Assembly: GCA_013398015.1 (NCBI GenBank)
Contig: VZRR01010829.1
Location: 251,733-315,732 of the forward strand
DNA from: Oreocharis arfaki
Lineage: Eukaryota; Chordata; Aves; Passeriformes; Paramythiidae
Length of the DNA: 64,000 nucleotides
Reading direction: 5' to 3'
This document shows, piece after piece, positions 11,191 to 24,400 of this stretch. The notes beneath the pieces were generated by a model. The model was not told the origin of the DNA. It saw only the letters and a program-made list of their open reading frames with translations, and ran no database searches. The position numbers were made by a program, and so were the translations under genes. Positions within the stretch are counted from its first letter, which is position 1. Each line of letters opens with the position of its first letter.

Positions 11191-14100
11191 GATTTTACAG
11201 CCTTATCAAGGAAGGTAAAGAACATGAACGAAACAGAGAGAGAGGTGAATTTGTTTGCCCCCTCTCATATACTTCCTCTCTGTACAGTGCCCCGTTTCCA
11301 ATCACTGCTCCATAGAAACAGAAAGTACATTGTTATTGTTTGATATCTTCATAATATATTTTGTGATCTATACTACATTTGACTGCAGATTAGATTCTGA
11401 AAATCAATCTGTGAAAGTGGATGGATGAGAAGCCTAGAGCAACTATAATATGAGTCACTACTTTCTGCAATTACACTAAAATGGTAACTAATAGTAGATC
11501 ATTCATTTTACTGCTGGAATAAGAATTGGTTTTCCCTGTGTGTCTACATAGAGAACAAAATTAATTTCTGTATGTTTCATAAATATGTACTATATAAAGT
11601 AGCATGGAAATAAACTGGAGGTTTCAACAAAAATGATTTGTACAAAGGGATATGCAAAGCAAAGTACTTTAAACACCATGGCAAATATTTAACTATTTTG
11701 TCTTCATTAAAAAAGTCACAACACAAGTCAGCAAACCAGACTCAGAGAGTTTTAATGGGAATTGTAAACTAAGCCAAACGCTTTGTGCCAGAACATTATT
11801 TCGTGCACAGAAATAGTTCCAGTTCACAATAAAAAATATTGGAGAAAAATACTGTTATTTACTCACTTCCTCTAAGTTTGAATAGAGGTTAACACAGCTC
11901 TCGTTGTCCATGCAGCTTATCAAAGGAGCTTTATTCTGCTGTCATCAATGGAGTATGAGCGATAGACTTGGGGCAAATTTTAACCCCTGTCAGAAATTAC
12001 TACCTACTCTGGAGATTAATCCATGTGACGAAAAGATAATCTTCCATCTTCATACATCTGCATATCCATCTGCACAGCCTCTCAAGATTAGACGCATTAC
12101 TGACAAATGCCATAATAATTCTTTTTCTGCCTTACCCTTTACGGCACTTTCACACCTGATGAAGTGTCTGTGGTTAGCAGATGTGGCTACAGCAGCAACT
12201 AAGCAGAGCTGATATACTTCCTGGGCATTTGTAATTATTCATCAGAATCACCAGAATGACCATAGGTCTTAGCAGCATAAATCCAGGAATTTTTGCACAC
12301 ATTATTGGGGCATAAATGTTATCGATGTAATGGACAACAATATACTACTTTTACCATTAATAAACATCAAAATTAATATAAAAGACCAGTAAACGTCTAG
12401 CATTACTGTTTATTCAGCCATCCCAGTAAGCCAGAATTAACATCAAACTGGACAGGAAAACAGCTACTAAAAAGCATATTTCTAAAATTTTCCAAATACT
12501 TCTATGTCTCTTCAAAAATTAAAAATTTAATCAGCAATTAAAACTAATTATTCTTTAATTTCAGCCACATAGTAAACATTACTAAATATTTTTGGCCTCT
12601 TAAAAGACCTTTACAGATGTTAAGCTGATTTGACATTACTGAATGATTTCTCGAGAGGCTCAATATTTAGGTGCGTATTTTGACCACATGCAAAAATTCC
12701 TCCTCACGCATATATATTTTACTACCATTGATATTTTCAGTGCAGCTTGACATATCTATTGAAATGCGATGGATTCAGGCATTTGGGCTCTGAAGCTCAT
12801 TTGGTAAACCTCAAGCAGACACCTAACTGTAGGAACCGAAGTCTGAAAACTCCCATTATACTCTATATAAAGAAATTCCACCTCTGTAGATCTGACTTGC
12901 TTGTTTTATCACCACCAACCAACAGGACATGCTTTCCAACAGACAGTACAATATAGGTTTTTAGAAGTAATTTAAGTCTATGCCACATTGCAATAACTTG
13001 TGGGAATACCACGCCTTAAAGGATGCACAGAGTCTGCTTCCTTTCAGGTTAAGCCAAAGCAGTGGGGACAGTAAAGTCTATTTATTGCCTTGGACTAAAC
13101 AGATTTGGTGGTTTCACTGGAAAAAAGTCCCTAAGCAAAGGAAAATCAAAATTTCTACTTGATGATATTAAACTACACTAAATATCAGTACTAGATGGTT
13201 ATTTCTTCCCTTAATTCTGTGAGGAAAAGAAAGAGGAGATATCAGAAGTCATGCATAGTCAGTAACTGAGTATCGCAAAAGGCAAAATGATTAATTTTAG
13301 ACAGACTGGCCTGTAAGATCTTCAGAACACACTTAAAAACTTTAAGGGTAATGTTTACCAAAAATAGCTTTTAACTGTCTTCCTAATAAAGGCATGAAAC
13401 TAGTTGAGATACTCAGACAGATACAGTTGTGTTCTTCCATCTCATGTTTAATTTTTCCTAAATAAAAGATAAACTTCTAATTCTAATTGTCATAAACAAA
13501 CAAACCAAGCAAAAATACCACGATTGTCTTATTTGGTGCAGCAATACAATCACAAAAATTCACTAAGATGTTTTCAGAACTGCCCTATTTCAAGCGGTGT
13601 TAGATCAGATGGCAAATAGATATTTTCATCAGAATATAAGAGGAGTGAAAATATCCTATTTTAAATTTCAACAGCACGATTTCCTAAAGTGTAGAGGACT
13701 GAGGAGGAAGTAAAACTATGGAAGATGTATTTATGGCAACCTCAAACTAGCACCTGAATACCATATGATCTATAATTATCTACTTTTAGAAAATCCTTAT
13801 TAGAGAGAAAACCACCATTTTCTGATTTTATCATGAATTGAATTTAAATTATCTGAAAGAAAACACAATTCCCACCACCACCTGCTTATCCTTTACTTGC
13901 TAGACTTAACCTAAGTGACAGAGGAGCAGTGGGAAGTTGCAACAATACCATTTATGTCAAAGAAAGCACAGTCTAAAACTACTACTATAAATGTTCTTTT
14001 CAATCTCTAGCTTTTTTATCCTTTTAAATGCTGATATTTGTTATACAGCACTCCTATTTGAATGCACAGGGTGTGCTGAGGATCAATCACAAAAAAACTC

Positions 14101-14669
14101 TGAAGAAGATTCCTGAAATGGTATACAACCTAACTTTGAATCTAGAACTTGCTGATTTTCCTGTTAAAAATATAAACGAATAATGCTTTGGTTCTTAGAA
14201 TAATATGGAACAGAACCCAAATCCTGAGGTATACTAAATAAAAAGGATTCAAAGCATCAATAATAGCACTTCCCTCAGTATACCATAACACCTCATTACA
14301 GCACTGACAGATAATTCTGAAGCTGCTCTTTGGAATATATAAAATGCATTGTATTTGGATATATGTATTTATACATGCATACATATATTGTGCTCTTTTT
14401 CTCCTGTCAAATGATGTACCATTTCGAAAAGTAAGTGTGGATCTGCTTACACAATCAAATCAAATCAAATCAGAGAAATACCTTCTCAGAGAGGACCACT
14501 TTGTACAACAAGTTAAATCTGTGCTATAGCTCTTCTGTCCTGATGCCACCCATCGACCAAGCTCTCCTTACAACACTACCCTGGCTCTGTGTGCATAGAG
14601 AAATACCGAAAATGAGCACAAGCCTTCACAAAGAGCCCAGAGAAGGAGCCCAGCTTGTACCCAGGCTCA

Positions 14670-14697
14670 CGTGTGTGTCAATTGCAAGACACACACG
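14670..14697. repeat. Perfect 10-bp inverted repeat with 8-base loop
   Basis: CGTGTGTGTC (14670-14679) and GACACACACG (14688-14697) are exact reverse complements around the loop AATTGCAA. A CACGTG E-box overlaps the left arm (14668-14673). It could form a hairpin in RNA or a cruciform; function unknown. Confidence 0.8.
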
Positions 14698-15905
14698 AGT
14701 TGGGAGCGCCTAACTTCAATAATTGACTTCTCGTACTGCCGCGTCTGGTATAATGACAGCGGCTGAGCTCCGAAATACATTTTTAAGTGACACTGAAGGA
14801 AAACAACTCTTTAGTCACTGTCAAAGCTATCTCCACTAGGATTCCATATTAAAGTCCTTCAGTTAAACAGCATTCTTCCCCATATGAAAAACATTAAAAT
14901 CTGGAATTTTCTAACTGAAGGCAAAGAACTCTATTCTGGGTTTTTGTGAATGCTGAACGCTCAGAACTAGAAAGTGAACTACAATTTGAATTTCGGCTTT
15001 AAATTAATCACAGTGTTCTCTAGAGGTAATGTTCACTCTAAGTATAAAAAATACATATCTCTGCATTCACTGGCTGAAAAAAAATCTGAATAATTCAGTA
15101 TGTGGAACAGTTTTCCAAATATATCTATTAAGACATGCATTAAACTGATGATAATGTTATGGCTCAGTTAATATCTAATTAATGTTCCTTGCTAAATAAA
15201 TTTTAAAACTTTGGTACATGCAGCGCAGAAGGCTGATATTCTGCAGCTTATTAGCACCAAAGATTCAGAGGTAAAAAGGCTTTTTTTTCTTGTTATCATT
15301 GAGACTTAAAAACATCAACAAAACACATTACTTGGAATCCTAGTTATGTACAATAAAACAAAAGCTGGAGCTGTGACATTTAACAAAACTTCTTAGCACT
15401 AGGGACCTAGTCTTGAACAGGAGTTTAAATATGAATGAATTTGCAATTCCAAGAATGCTTAAGCTGAGTTCAAGGTTGAAAATATGAAACTGAAAAAATA
15501 TGAGAAGGTTAAACAAAACATTAAGTAGCAGAGGCACAGCACAAACTTATTTGAAAAGCTGAGTGACATTTTTATGTATACAGGTCTTAATTACTGTAAA
15601 AAGAATGTGCTAAAAAAAAAGAACGATAGAATATCAAATACCAGGATAAAAAATAAGTCCAAGAAATTTAATGTGACTGATTAAATTTGTGGGGAACAGA
15701 AGTAGGAAGAAAGCAACAAAATTATCCAGAAGTATTCTGAATAATTTAAGACAGTAAGATGACACTAAAAAGAAAATTAAAACTAAGGAAACTAGATTTT
15801 CAGTACCAAGAATACTTTTTTTCATCTCAGAGGAAACTAAAAAAGATAGACCAGAAATCCTTACTGCACTCTAAGATAAGCCATATCAAACTTCAAGAAA
15901 TTTGA

Positions 15906-15927
15906 GGGAAGGTAGGGGAGGGTGGGG
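15906..15927 (+). other. Potential G-quadruplex motif
   Basis: Four G-runs of at least three (15906, 15915, 15920, 15924) are separated by loops of 6, 1 and 1 bases. A C-rich stretch follows immediately (about 15931-15937), so a G:C hairpin is the competing structure. Confidence 0.55.
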
Positions 15928-17068
15928 TGTTCCCCCCTCCAACTATGAAACATAAACTGCCTTTCGTTCAGGAATATTTCAGGAATGACTTAAACTCTCC
16001 TAAGACCATACAGTAAGTTTTTTACCCAGAAACTATCTTTGAATAAACCAAAGATATATAAAGAGATGCCATCTCTCACAACATTTTGAAAGCATTCAAA
16101 CACTTCACCTTCCCTCTATTTTTTTTTCTACAAAAATTGAGACTTTTTTTGTTCTAATATCTGTTTGATTTTACGAACGTCTTCTTCTTTCTAAGTGTCT
16201 CAAGGAACCATTTTGGAAGCTAAAATAATCACACCTTCTCTTCAGAAGTCTTCAAAACATGACTGGTGCATCCACTATACTTTTATCTTTCCCACAGCTT
16301 CCTCTGAATTTTTCTGTCTCTTCAGTTTCAGCTGAGGCTTCACTGCCTGCTTTGATAATATTATTTTTCTGCCTTTATTTGGGAAAAATCAAGCCATTCT
16401 CCTTATGAAGAAACTTCCCTTATTTTCATGCCTTCCTTTACCAGTTTTCTCTTCTCTAAGATGTGTTTATTTCTGCCATGTCAGAGCAAACAGTCAGGAA
16501 TACCAAGATATCTGTGACTACAAAAAGGAAAAGATTATATTGGTATTTACCTGTGTCTGACTATGGAGAATGAATGTATCTTCTAGATGACAACATATTT
16601 GAGGCCTTTGATTTTTTAATCAAAAAAAAAGGTGTGTAAGTGATTAAAACAGATGTAGCAGCAGGCTACTTTAATTCAAGAAGTTTTAACATTTGTGATC
16701 TCAGAGGAAAATTTGTGTATTTCTTTTGTAAAGAAGGTCAATATCTGTAGAAGTCCAAACATATAAAGGCACACATTTGAGTTTTCTTCTGCAAATCACA
16801 AGTGTTTGCAAGGAACATGAGATTTTACAATAAAACATACTGCATCAGTGTCCAGAATCGTTCATTATTCCCCTCTTGAAGAACTCGTAGAAAGGTTAGT
16901 TTATATCCTGGGAACATCAGTCCCTTCTCCCTCTGCAGCACATAGGCAGCTTCCATCAAACCAAAAAACCAGATTTTCAAAAGGGCCAGTGGTCAAACTT
17001 GTGTGGTAAGGAAAGGTGCTGATGTATTTCTAAAACATTTTAATACTTCTCTCAGTTCTTTCTAATAC

Positions 17069-17172
17069 TGGAGATTATGAGAAGCTTTCTCATTAAAAAA
17101 AAAAAAAACATAAATATGTATTTCAGAGAGAAGTGTATTTAATATACACCAAAATCTTCAGAATGCTTGGGA
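17069..17172. repeat. Tandem copy 1 of an approximately 100-bp segment
   Basis: This 104-bp segment (including a 14-base A-run) is repeated at 17174-17271 after a single N. The copies differ mainly in A-run length plus a few substitutions in the first 45 bases; the last 60 bases are almost identical. Confidence 0.85.
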
Positions 17173-17173
17173 N
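17173..17173. other. Single ambiguous base joining two copies
   Basis: Second case in this window of one isolated N flanked by near-identical direct copies, as at 9876. The repeated arrangement points to assembly rather than biology. Confidence 0.85.
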
Positions 17174-17271
17174 TGGAGAATAAGAGAAACTTTCTCAATA
17201 AAAAAAAAATAAATATATATTTCAGAGAGAAGTGTATTTAATATACACCAAAATCTTCAGAATGCATGGGA
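17174..17271. repeat. Tandem copy 2 of an approximately 100-bp segment
   Basis: Second copy of 17069-17172, 98 bp long; the length difference lies in the poly-A tract. Sequencing slippage in that tract would explain why the overlap was not merged. Confidence 0.85.
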
Positions 17272-19379
17272 AAAGTATCCCATCTAATCGTAAAGTGTGG
17301 CTGGTAAGTTCACTACACCTCATTTCGTTTAACAAAACCTTTCAAATCTCATTTCTACATATATGTGAAGAGATCCACTATCTTTGAACAATGGAGACGA
17401 AAGAAAAAATTAAAATCATTTATGTCTTGTAATAGAGAGAGAAAACTATCTGTGACACAAGCCACCCATTTTTTAATCTTTTCAAGACCAGTGCTAATAA
17501 CATTAACTAGAAAACTAAAGGCAAGTCACAACATACAAAAAATCCTCATCTGATTTGAACTCCTCAAAAAACTGTTAGTATTGATTTTCAAAGAAAACCC
17601 ACAGAAAATAACTGTTATGCTTTTGGGATGGAGATCAATACAGGTATCACAAATCACTTCAATAATCAGAAGTGAGAGATTTTTCTTGGAATATTGTTTA
17701 TCCTCCATAATGTAACACTTTCACACAATGCATTTATCACCCTATTACATTCAAAGACCAGAGAGATGGTTAAGAGCACTTAAATCTAGCAAAAGTTTTC
17801 TCATTTTATATTCCATCAGCCCGTATGATTATATTGTTAGACTGTTCCACTTAGTGGCAGCTTAAAAAGCACAGCAGTATTCTGACTAGTAAACACATAA
17901 AAAGCAAATTACTTAGCTGCTAATGGAGCTGTTCCAAATAGGATACAGAAATAAATACATTCCATCTGCAACGCGGTGGGAAAAAATATAGGTATATACC
18001 AGTGGTTATTATTTGTATATTTAGAGTTTTCTTGCAACAAAGGAACTTGCACGTGTCGTGCAACAAAGCCTCACACTGGGCTGAGCTGGGGAAACCTGCT
18101 GAGCTCCACACCACTCACACCTACTTACTCAAGTCTGAAAACATTACAGCTGTATTCCCCACAAATCTCCTGCTAGTCCTCAGGTGCCAAGCTCTCCTTT
18201 GGAGCCAGTCATGGCTTTCCATGTCATGCAACCCAGCACTCGTGGGTTAGCATACCCAATGTGAAAGCTTCTGCTTAGTCAATGAGCTAATGTCTACATT
18301 TAAGAAGGCAGGATTAATGTGCTCACTGTCACACAAGGAACCTGGTCTATGCAAGTCTCAACATTCAACCAAACCTATGCTTCCTTTGTAATTCTGTCCA
18401 GAACTGATTTTTTTAAAATCATGGTGAAAGCCAAATATACTATAACATGTATCTAAAAATAATAACTTAAATCCTTCCTAAAAATGAAAGACTGCAGGGG
18501 GAAAAAATATTTGTGTCCGCTGCTTTGGAACGTTTTGCTTAGGACCAATGGCAAAGTCGCCACCAAGACACTTTTTGGCAAAAATATAACCAAATCTCAT
18601 TGAACATTTTCTTTCTTTACCAAGCTGATGGAAATTTTTATTCTGTGGATAAATGCATCCAGAGAACCTGAAACAGGCTCCCCTGCATTGATTCTGCACC
18701 ACTGCACAGAGGATTAGCTCATCAGATTTAGACTTTTACTGGTCACCAGAGGAGGGGCATAATATATGACAGACTGCTCTTCCAATGTACTGAAAATCCA
18801 AGATAAACACTAATCTTTAAGAAATAAAATGCTGTTGAGTTAATTTTTAGAAAGCTTCCATTTGCATCACTTAGTATTTACTTAAAAGATCAATACCACA
18901 AACTGCTGGGACCTAATAAAACAGAGTAGTTCAGACATAAACCTCTTAAGAAATCAAATTTAATTCTTCAAAACTACAGGCACAATACCCAATCTTTTAA
19001 GAAGAAAGTAGTGTGTGTATTACTGCTGCTTCTTTCTATCGGCTTATACCCCAAAATCTCTAGCATCTGGATCAGGAATTCTCTGTGTCCTTCACCATTA
19101 AAGATATTGCACAAATGACTTCTAAGAGTAAAACTTTCATGAGCTGGTCTTACTAGTAATTTTCAGTACTTTAATTAGTATATCCCACTTTAAAAATTAC
19201 AGGAAAAATTAATTATAGAGCTTTTAGGCTATCAGAAAATGTTGGCTTGCAGGAGGTGCCAAAGCATAGCTTATCTGGGCATAGCAAAAATTTATCCGCA
19301 GGCAAAACGGATTCATGTTCACTCGGACACTTTTCTGAATCTGAAATTTGGACATCCAATATACTTGTCAGACTTTCAT
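17272..19379. other. Unique AT-rich sequence
   Basis: No gene is recognised. A 7-bp stem with 3-base loop (TTGCACG, TGT, CGTGCAA) lies at 18047-18063. The word TTGCAACAAAG and a near copy flank it. 18060-18260 is moderately GC-rich but has no convincing exon. Confidence 0.5.
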
Positions 19380-19443
19380 ACATATATATATATATATAGG
19401 TATATATGCATGTGTGTGTGTGTTTGTGTGTGTGCATGTATGT
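19380..19443. repeat. Compound (TA)n / (TG)n microsatellite
   Basis: About 18 bases of alternating A and T are followed by TATATATGCA and then TG repeats interrupted once by TTTG. The whole is almost strictly alternating purine and pyrimidine, a form prone to melting or Z-DNA. Short minus-strand open frames with Tyr-Ile and Thr-His runs here are artefacts of the repeat. Confidence 0.9.
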
Positions 19444-21385
19444 GCTGCTTCTTATAAAAAAACCCGATGTCCACAAACCTTCTGCTACTAACTTCTTTAA
19501 ATCTGAAAAGTCCAGAGTCGTTCTTAACAAACCTCTGAGAACCTATTTTTCAATTCACACAGCCAGTGCTACTGAAAGACAGTTAAACACAAAACTCGTG
19601 CTTGTGCAAAATGAAAGAAAAGAAGAATTTGCTTTCCACAATTGAGTGAGAACTTTGACTGCAGACTGAGACTAGCAGATCAAAGTCTAATAAGATTATT
19701 GTATACAGTCTCAAAACAGTATCTTGAAGAGCCAAGTCCTACATCATAATAAAAAAAGAAATAATTAGGAGCAATGCAAGCTATGCTATGAGATTTCTGC
19801 ATTTCCCTACATTATTTTCAGGCTAGCTTGAAAAAAATATTGCATCCAGACATTGTGCTGCACGAAGATTTAATCTTGACCCTGAAGGCAAAGTGCCACA
19901 AGGAGAGAGTTTCAGGCACTGCAGTGTTTTGGACAGATTAGGCAACACACAACTAATTTCAGATGACTACTCCCCACTGCTGAGCAGCAACCTTGGAGAA
20001 AAATATTGACTGTAACTTTGTGACATGTAAAGAGGAAGGAATTGCAAAAAGACCATTTTACACAAAATTAATTATACTTTTACTTGCTTGTAAAAAAGAA
20101 GACAGTTATTCTAAAATCTTGCCTTCAGAACAGAAAATGTCTTGTGAAGCCAGGAACATAGCCAATCAGTTCAGCCACGGTCAACTTTTAAACTGGATTT
20201 CAATCAACCTTTCAAATTTGGGGAATTCCGAAGTGTGTACTTAACCTACTAACACAGAAGGAATCATCTCTAATTGCCCAAACTGGGCCCAAATTCTATT
20301 TGTAAGCATGAGTTACCCTAGCATGGGAATAAAAAATTACAGCCTCAGATAAGCAAGAGCAAAGCAAAGATTCTTCTGTTTTAAAATTAACTAGATAAAA
20401 TTCTATTGAGAAGAAGGAACACAGAAACTAAGGCTACAAAATCAATCAACAAAAGTTAAAGAAACGGAAGAGTTTTAAATTTCCCTATTAAAATACCAAC
20501 CCAAAAACCTTCACTCCAAGCACACAACTAGAATATTATCTGTATGGTGGATTTGTATGGGTAGTTATAAATTGGCAAGGGAGAGGGGTAGAGACAAATG
20601 ATTCAAATAAAATGGGATTAGTACTGGTGCAATCTTTTGTTAAAGTAGTGAGACAGACCTGTCTCACCTCACCAAAGCAGAAAGTTCTTAATTTGAATCC
20701 TTCTTTTATGTCAGTACTATGATACAGACTTTTTTTTTTTTTTAATTACATGTTTCCAGCATGGCTGTCCCTTTGGTATTTGGTATATTATTGCTACTTT
20801 TAATTATAAGTTTCTGAGTAGTAGTATTTGTCTTACAGCTGCCTGAACACCCAAGGTAAATCTATCATTAATTATTTCGTTATTATTCTCACTACTTACT
20901 AGGAGCTTTATGTAAATTTATCTACCTGTTCTTAAAAATAAGAACAAAGGGAAGCTGTGCTTGTCTTCTTTCCATTTTCCCTTGTAGCTGAAAAAGAACA
21001 CTGCTCATTTAGAAGCTTCCCGGTGCCCAATATTATGTAAGATTGATTCCCTTAACTCTGAACTAATTATGATTTAATTCTCTATTTAATTGAGCCAAGC
21101 ATTTTGCATGAACCATGGAAACCAAACATATGAAAAATCATGTGCGATTTAGCTCTTAATTTTGAAGGTCAAAACACTGAGGTGGACCTGAATAATGCTG
21201 ACATTTCTGAGGTGGTTTGAAAACAATTTATGGGCTGGAAGAAACAACTTGCTAAGATTTGCCAGCTTCACCACATAAGTAACTTTCTGTACAGGGTCTG
21301 AGCTGTGTGGAAGTCTCTAATTTGAAAGATAGCAAGGTCTATGGCACCATGATTTGTCCTGGAACCAGAAGGGGTGACAGCACAC
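19444..21385. other. Unique AT-rich sequence
   Basis: No gene or repeat family recognised. A T-run lies at about 20731-20742. Confidence 0.5.
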
Positions 21386-21455
21386 GGATGGATGGATGGA
21401 TGGATGGATGGATGGATGGATGGATGGATGGATGGATGGATGGATGGATGGATGG
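21386..21455. repeat. (ATGG)n tetranucleotide microsatellite
   Basis: About 17.5 uninterrupted copies of GGAT over 70 bp, followed by a degenerate CAGG-CAGG-AAGG tail. Because the unit length is not a multiple of three, all three frames on a strand read the same four-residue repeat (His-Pro-Ser-Ile on the minus strand), which produces several overlapping false open frames. Such a long perfect array is likely to vary in length between individuals. Confidence 0.97.
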
Positions 21456-24400
21456 CAGGCAGGAAGGAATATAGAACAACTCTTTCCACAGACAGACACT
21501 GGAAAACAAAGCAAGTAAATTCCTTGGGAGCATTGTTTGTCCCTGCCACACAAAACCAGAGAAGAGCTGGTAGCTCTTTTATCCAGAATTCAGAGAACTA
21601 CTGAACCTTTATTCAGAGGGTATTAATAACCTGTTCTGTCTGCCAGATGCAACACCTTGTCTTGGTCCCAAAGGCACATCAGGTTGTTCAGTGTATCCCT
21701 CATACTTAAAAAGTAAGACCTCTCAGGAATCATTTGGCAGCTGAACAGTAGAAGACAACACTCTTTTCCTTTACTTTAAAAAAAGACAAACAATGGAAGT
21801 TATTTTGCATTTATGGAATTCTCTAGATGTTAAAATAATTCCAGGTCCTTCTGCCAGCCTGCTCAGATTTCAGCCCAGTGAACACAAAGACTGGAAACTG
21901 ACAGCCAAGTCACCCATTCTCTTTCCTCACATGTTCACTAATTAATTGTGACAACAATTCCTGAAACCTTGCAAAATTTGTTGGAAGCAAGAAAGGTGCA
22001 CAGGTTGTATTTCTTACCTATCTTCCCTCTGCTCAGGCACAAAACATACCCACAACCACTCACTGAATTTTAGTAATAACAGTTCTCCTTTTGTTTTCCA
22101 AATACAGATTCTGCCCCAATTTATTGAAAGACTAAGAGACCAATCTATTTCTAAATAGACAATTGTGCAGACCAAGTGATGCAGAAACTAATTTCCCTCC
22201 TTCTTTCAGAGTCTGTGAGGACCCACAGAGCCCAGATAACATTTGGATTTTGCTAACATAAAAAATAAATCCCAAACTTTATTATACTCTCCTAGCAGTT
22301 GCAGTCCTAAAGACAAATAATGTATGAACAAAACACAAGAAGCTAATTCTAAGCCTCACAGAATTACTGCTCTAATTCTCTCTCACTCTCTCTTAGGCTC
22401 CCCCTCTTACAAACACAGCAGTAGGAAAGAAGACTTGCAGGGATAAAAAGGCACTGCTGTTAAAACTATTATTAAAACACCACATGGGATGCTCAGCCGA
22501 TTGTGGCATCTGAGTGGAATCTGTCTTTGTTTACATACAAGCTAAATTGTTACAAAAACCATAACATCAGCAAAGCCAAGATGGAGACGTCTTAGTTCTT
22601 TGTACATTGGAAGACATTTGTCTTAGAAATAACGGGAAAAAAAGCAGGCAGAAAATTCTTCTAATTCCATGGTCAGAAACCCTCAGATCTGGAAAAATAA
22701 AACACACAATTTATCTGTCTTAAGTGAGTTTTGTGGCATCAGTTGATGCTTAATTAAACAGTGCTACAAATCATTAGACTAGATCTGAAGACATAGAAAT
22801 AGAAGTATAGAAATAGGAAAAATAAGCTTTGGTAATACCCAGGTTTCACAGTGGGGTAGGGTGCTGCCTCAATAAGAATGTCATTTCTTAATAAATGATT
22901 ACCAACTCCGCTACATTTCAGAAGCACATATGAATTAAACAGAACAAATGCACAGCCTCCCTGTTTCTTTGTTAGCCTTAAGGGAAAAAAAAAAAAGCTG
23001 TCTGCAGGTTCCCTAACTTCCTCCTACTTTCACTCCGTTACCTTCCTTCTCTACTCTTCCCTTTCTTTTGTTCTTTCCACGCGGCCTAACACAAGAAAGA
23101 TGCTGAAAAGAGACTTCAGCATCACAGAAGGGATAAAACCTAAGCCTTGGAACAGGAGTATCATAGAAAGAAGACTAACCCATTAATTTTTAAGAGGGGG
23201 AAGGGAAGGGGAAAACTTTTTACTCATAAAGAAGCAGAAGAATAACAAGTATTTCTGTGTTTTATTGTACCAAAGAGAGAATCTCCACTGTTTGGTTTAA
23301 TCTTCATTCTTCTGGAAATATTTCACATAGTTAAAAGGGTAAATTGCACAACGTTCTTTACCTTCAGCTGCTCCCCTTCCACCGAAAAGACACAGCATTC
23401 AGAGAGTCTATGAAATCAACCCATCAGTGCATAAAGACAGAATATGCCTTCAGGGCTGGGCTTTCAACAGTCATACCAAACTCAAGGACAAAGCACCCTG
23501 GCAGAGTAGATGGCTGGTGTGACACAACCTTGTGAGATTCAGTCTCATGCATACTTGTAGAGAAACACAATGTGCTTGTCTGTCAGCCTGCCCACCACAG
23601 AGGCTGTCATCCTACAGGTGTGACAGACCTCACTTTGGAAGCCAACAGAGCCTTTTTGACAGAATGTAAAGAACAAAATTGTATTTTCCTGATGCTTTGG
23701 GTTGAAATTCCCTAAATTCTAAGAAAATTAGAAGCAGAAAACATGTTTCTCAAGAAAAAAAATCACCAAAAAATCTTATTTGCTCTTCAAATACAGTCTC
23801 AAAAGTCATATTTAGGATTAACTCCTTAATGATCCATCTCTTTCCCTAGAAATCATTTATCTACTCAGCATAAAACAGCAGTGGACAAAAGACAACGCAA
23901 ATGCAGATTCCACATTGACTTGGTCCAAGTTCTTTCCTAAGAAAGGTCACAACTCAAAATAAGTTTCTAACACCTGCTAATTCTAGGTCCTGTGCCCCAG
24001 GAGACAAGCACAAGCTCCCCTATTTGATTTCATTCATAAAAGGCTGCTACATGTTAAATTAGGATGTTAAAAATAGACAACAGAAACTTTACTCATTTGA
24101 ACTAATGCTGCTTAATATTGTCGACAAAGCAGGCATTAAAAAACAACCAAAGAACATTTTGAAAAGTATCGGGGCCTTGCAGTTAATGACAACATCAAAA
24201 ATGAAGGGTGGTACTGAAAGAGAAGAATTCTACTCAAAAGAGACTGATGGCTGAATAATAGGATCTCAATGAAGCCTAAATGACAACTTAAGGAAAGAAG
24301 CTTGCTAGGCTTAATTTAAGCAGATTCTATAAATACTCATTGCTATCATGAAATCATTAATAACAAACCCAATGCATCTGTTCTGTCTTTGTGCAGTTAC

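Larger units (their letters stand above)
11191..17068. other. Long unique AT-rich sequence
   Basis: No gene or repeat family is recognised over nearly 6 kb. Notable small elements are listed separately (inverted repeat at 14670, G-rich motif at 15906). A (CAAAT)n run of about four units lies at 14452-14471. 14530-14770 is more GC-rich than its surroundings. 16100-16450 is pyrimidine-rich on the plus strand, against the local trend. Confidence 0.5.

Noticed and set aside
22019..22063. 45-nt exon look-alike on the minus strand with a GTAAGA donor
   Set aside because: The acceptor lacks a pyrimidine tract and the open frame is too short to mean anything.
23362..23407. 46-nt exon look-alike on the minus strand
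   Set aside because: Acceptor is weak and the short open frame is expected by chance.
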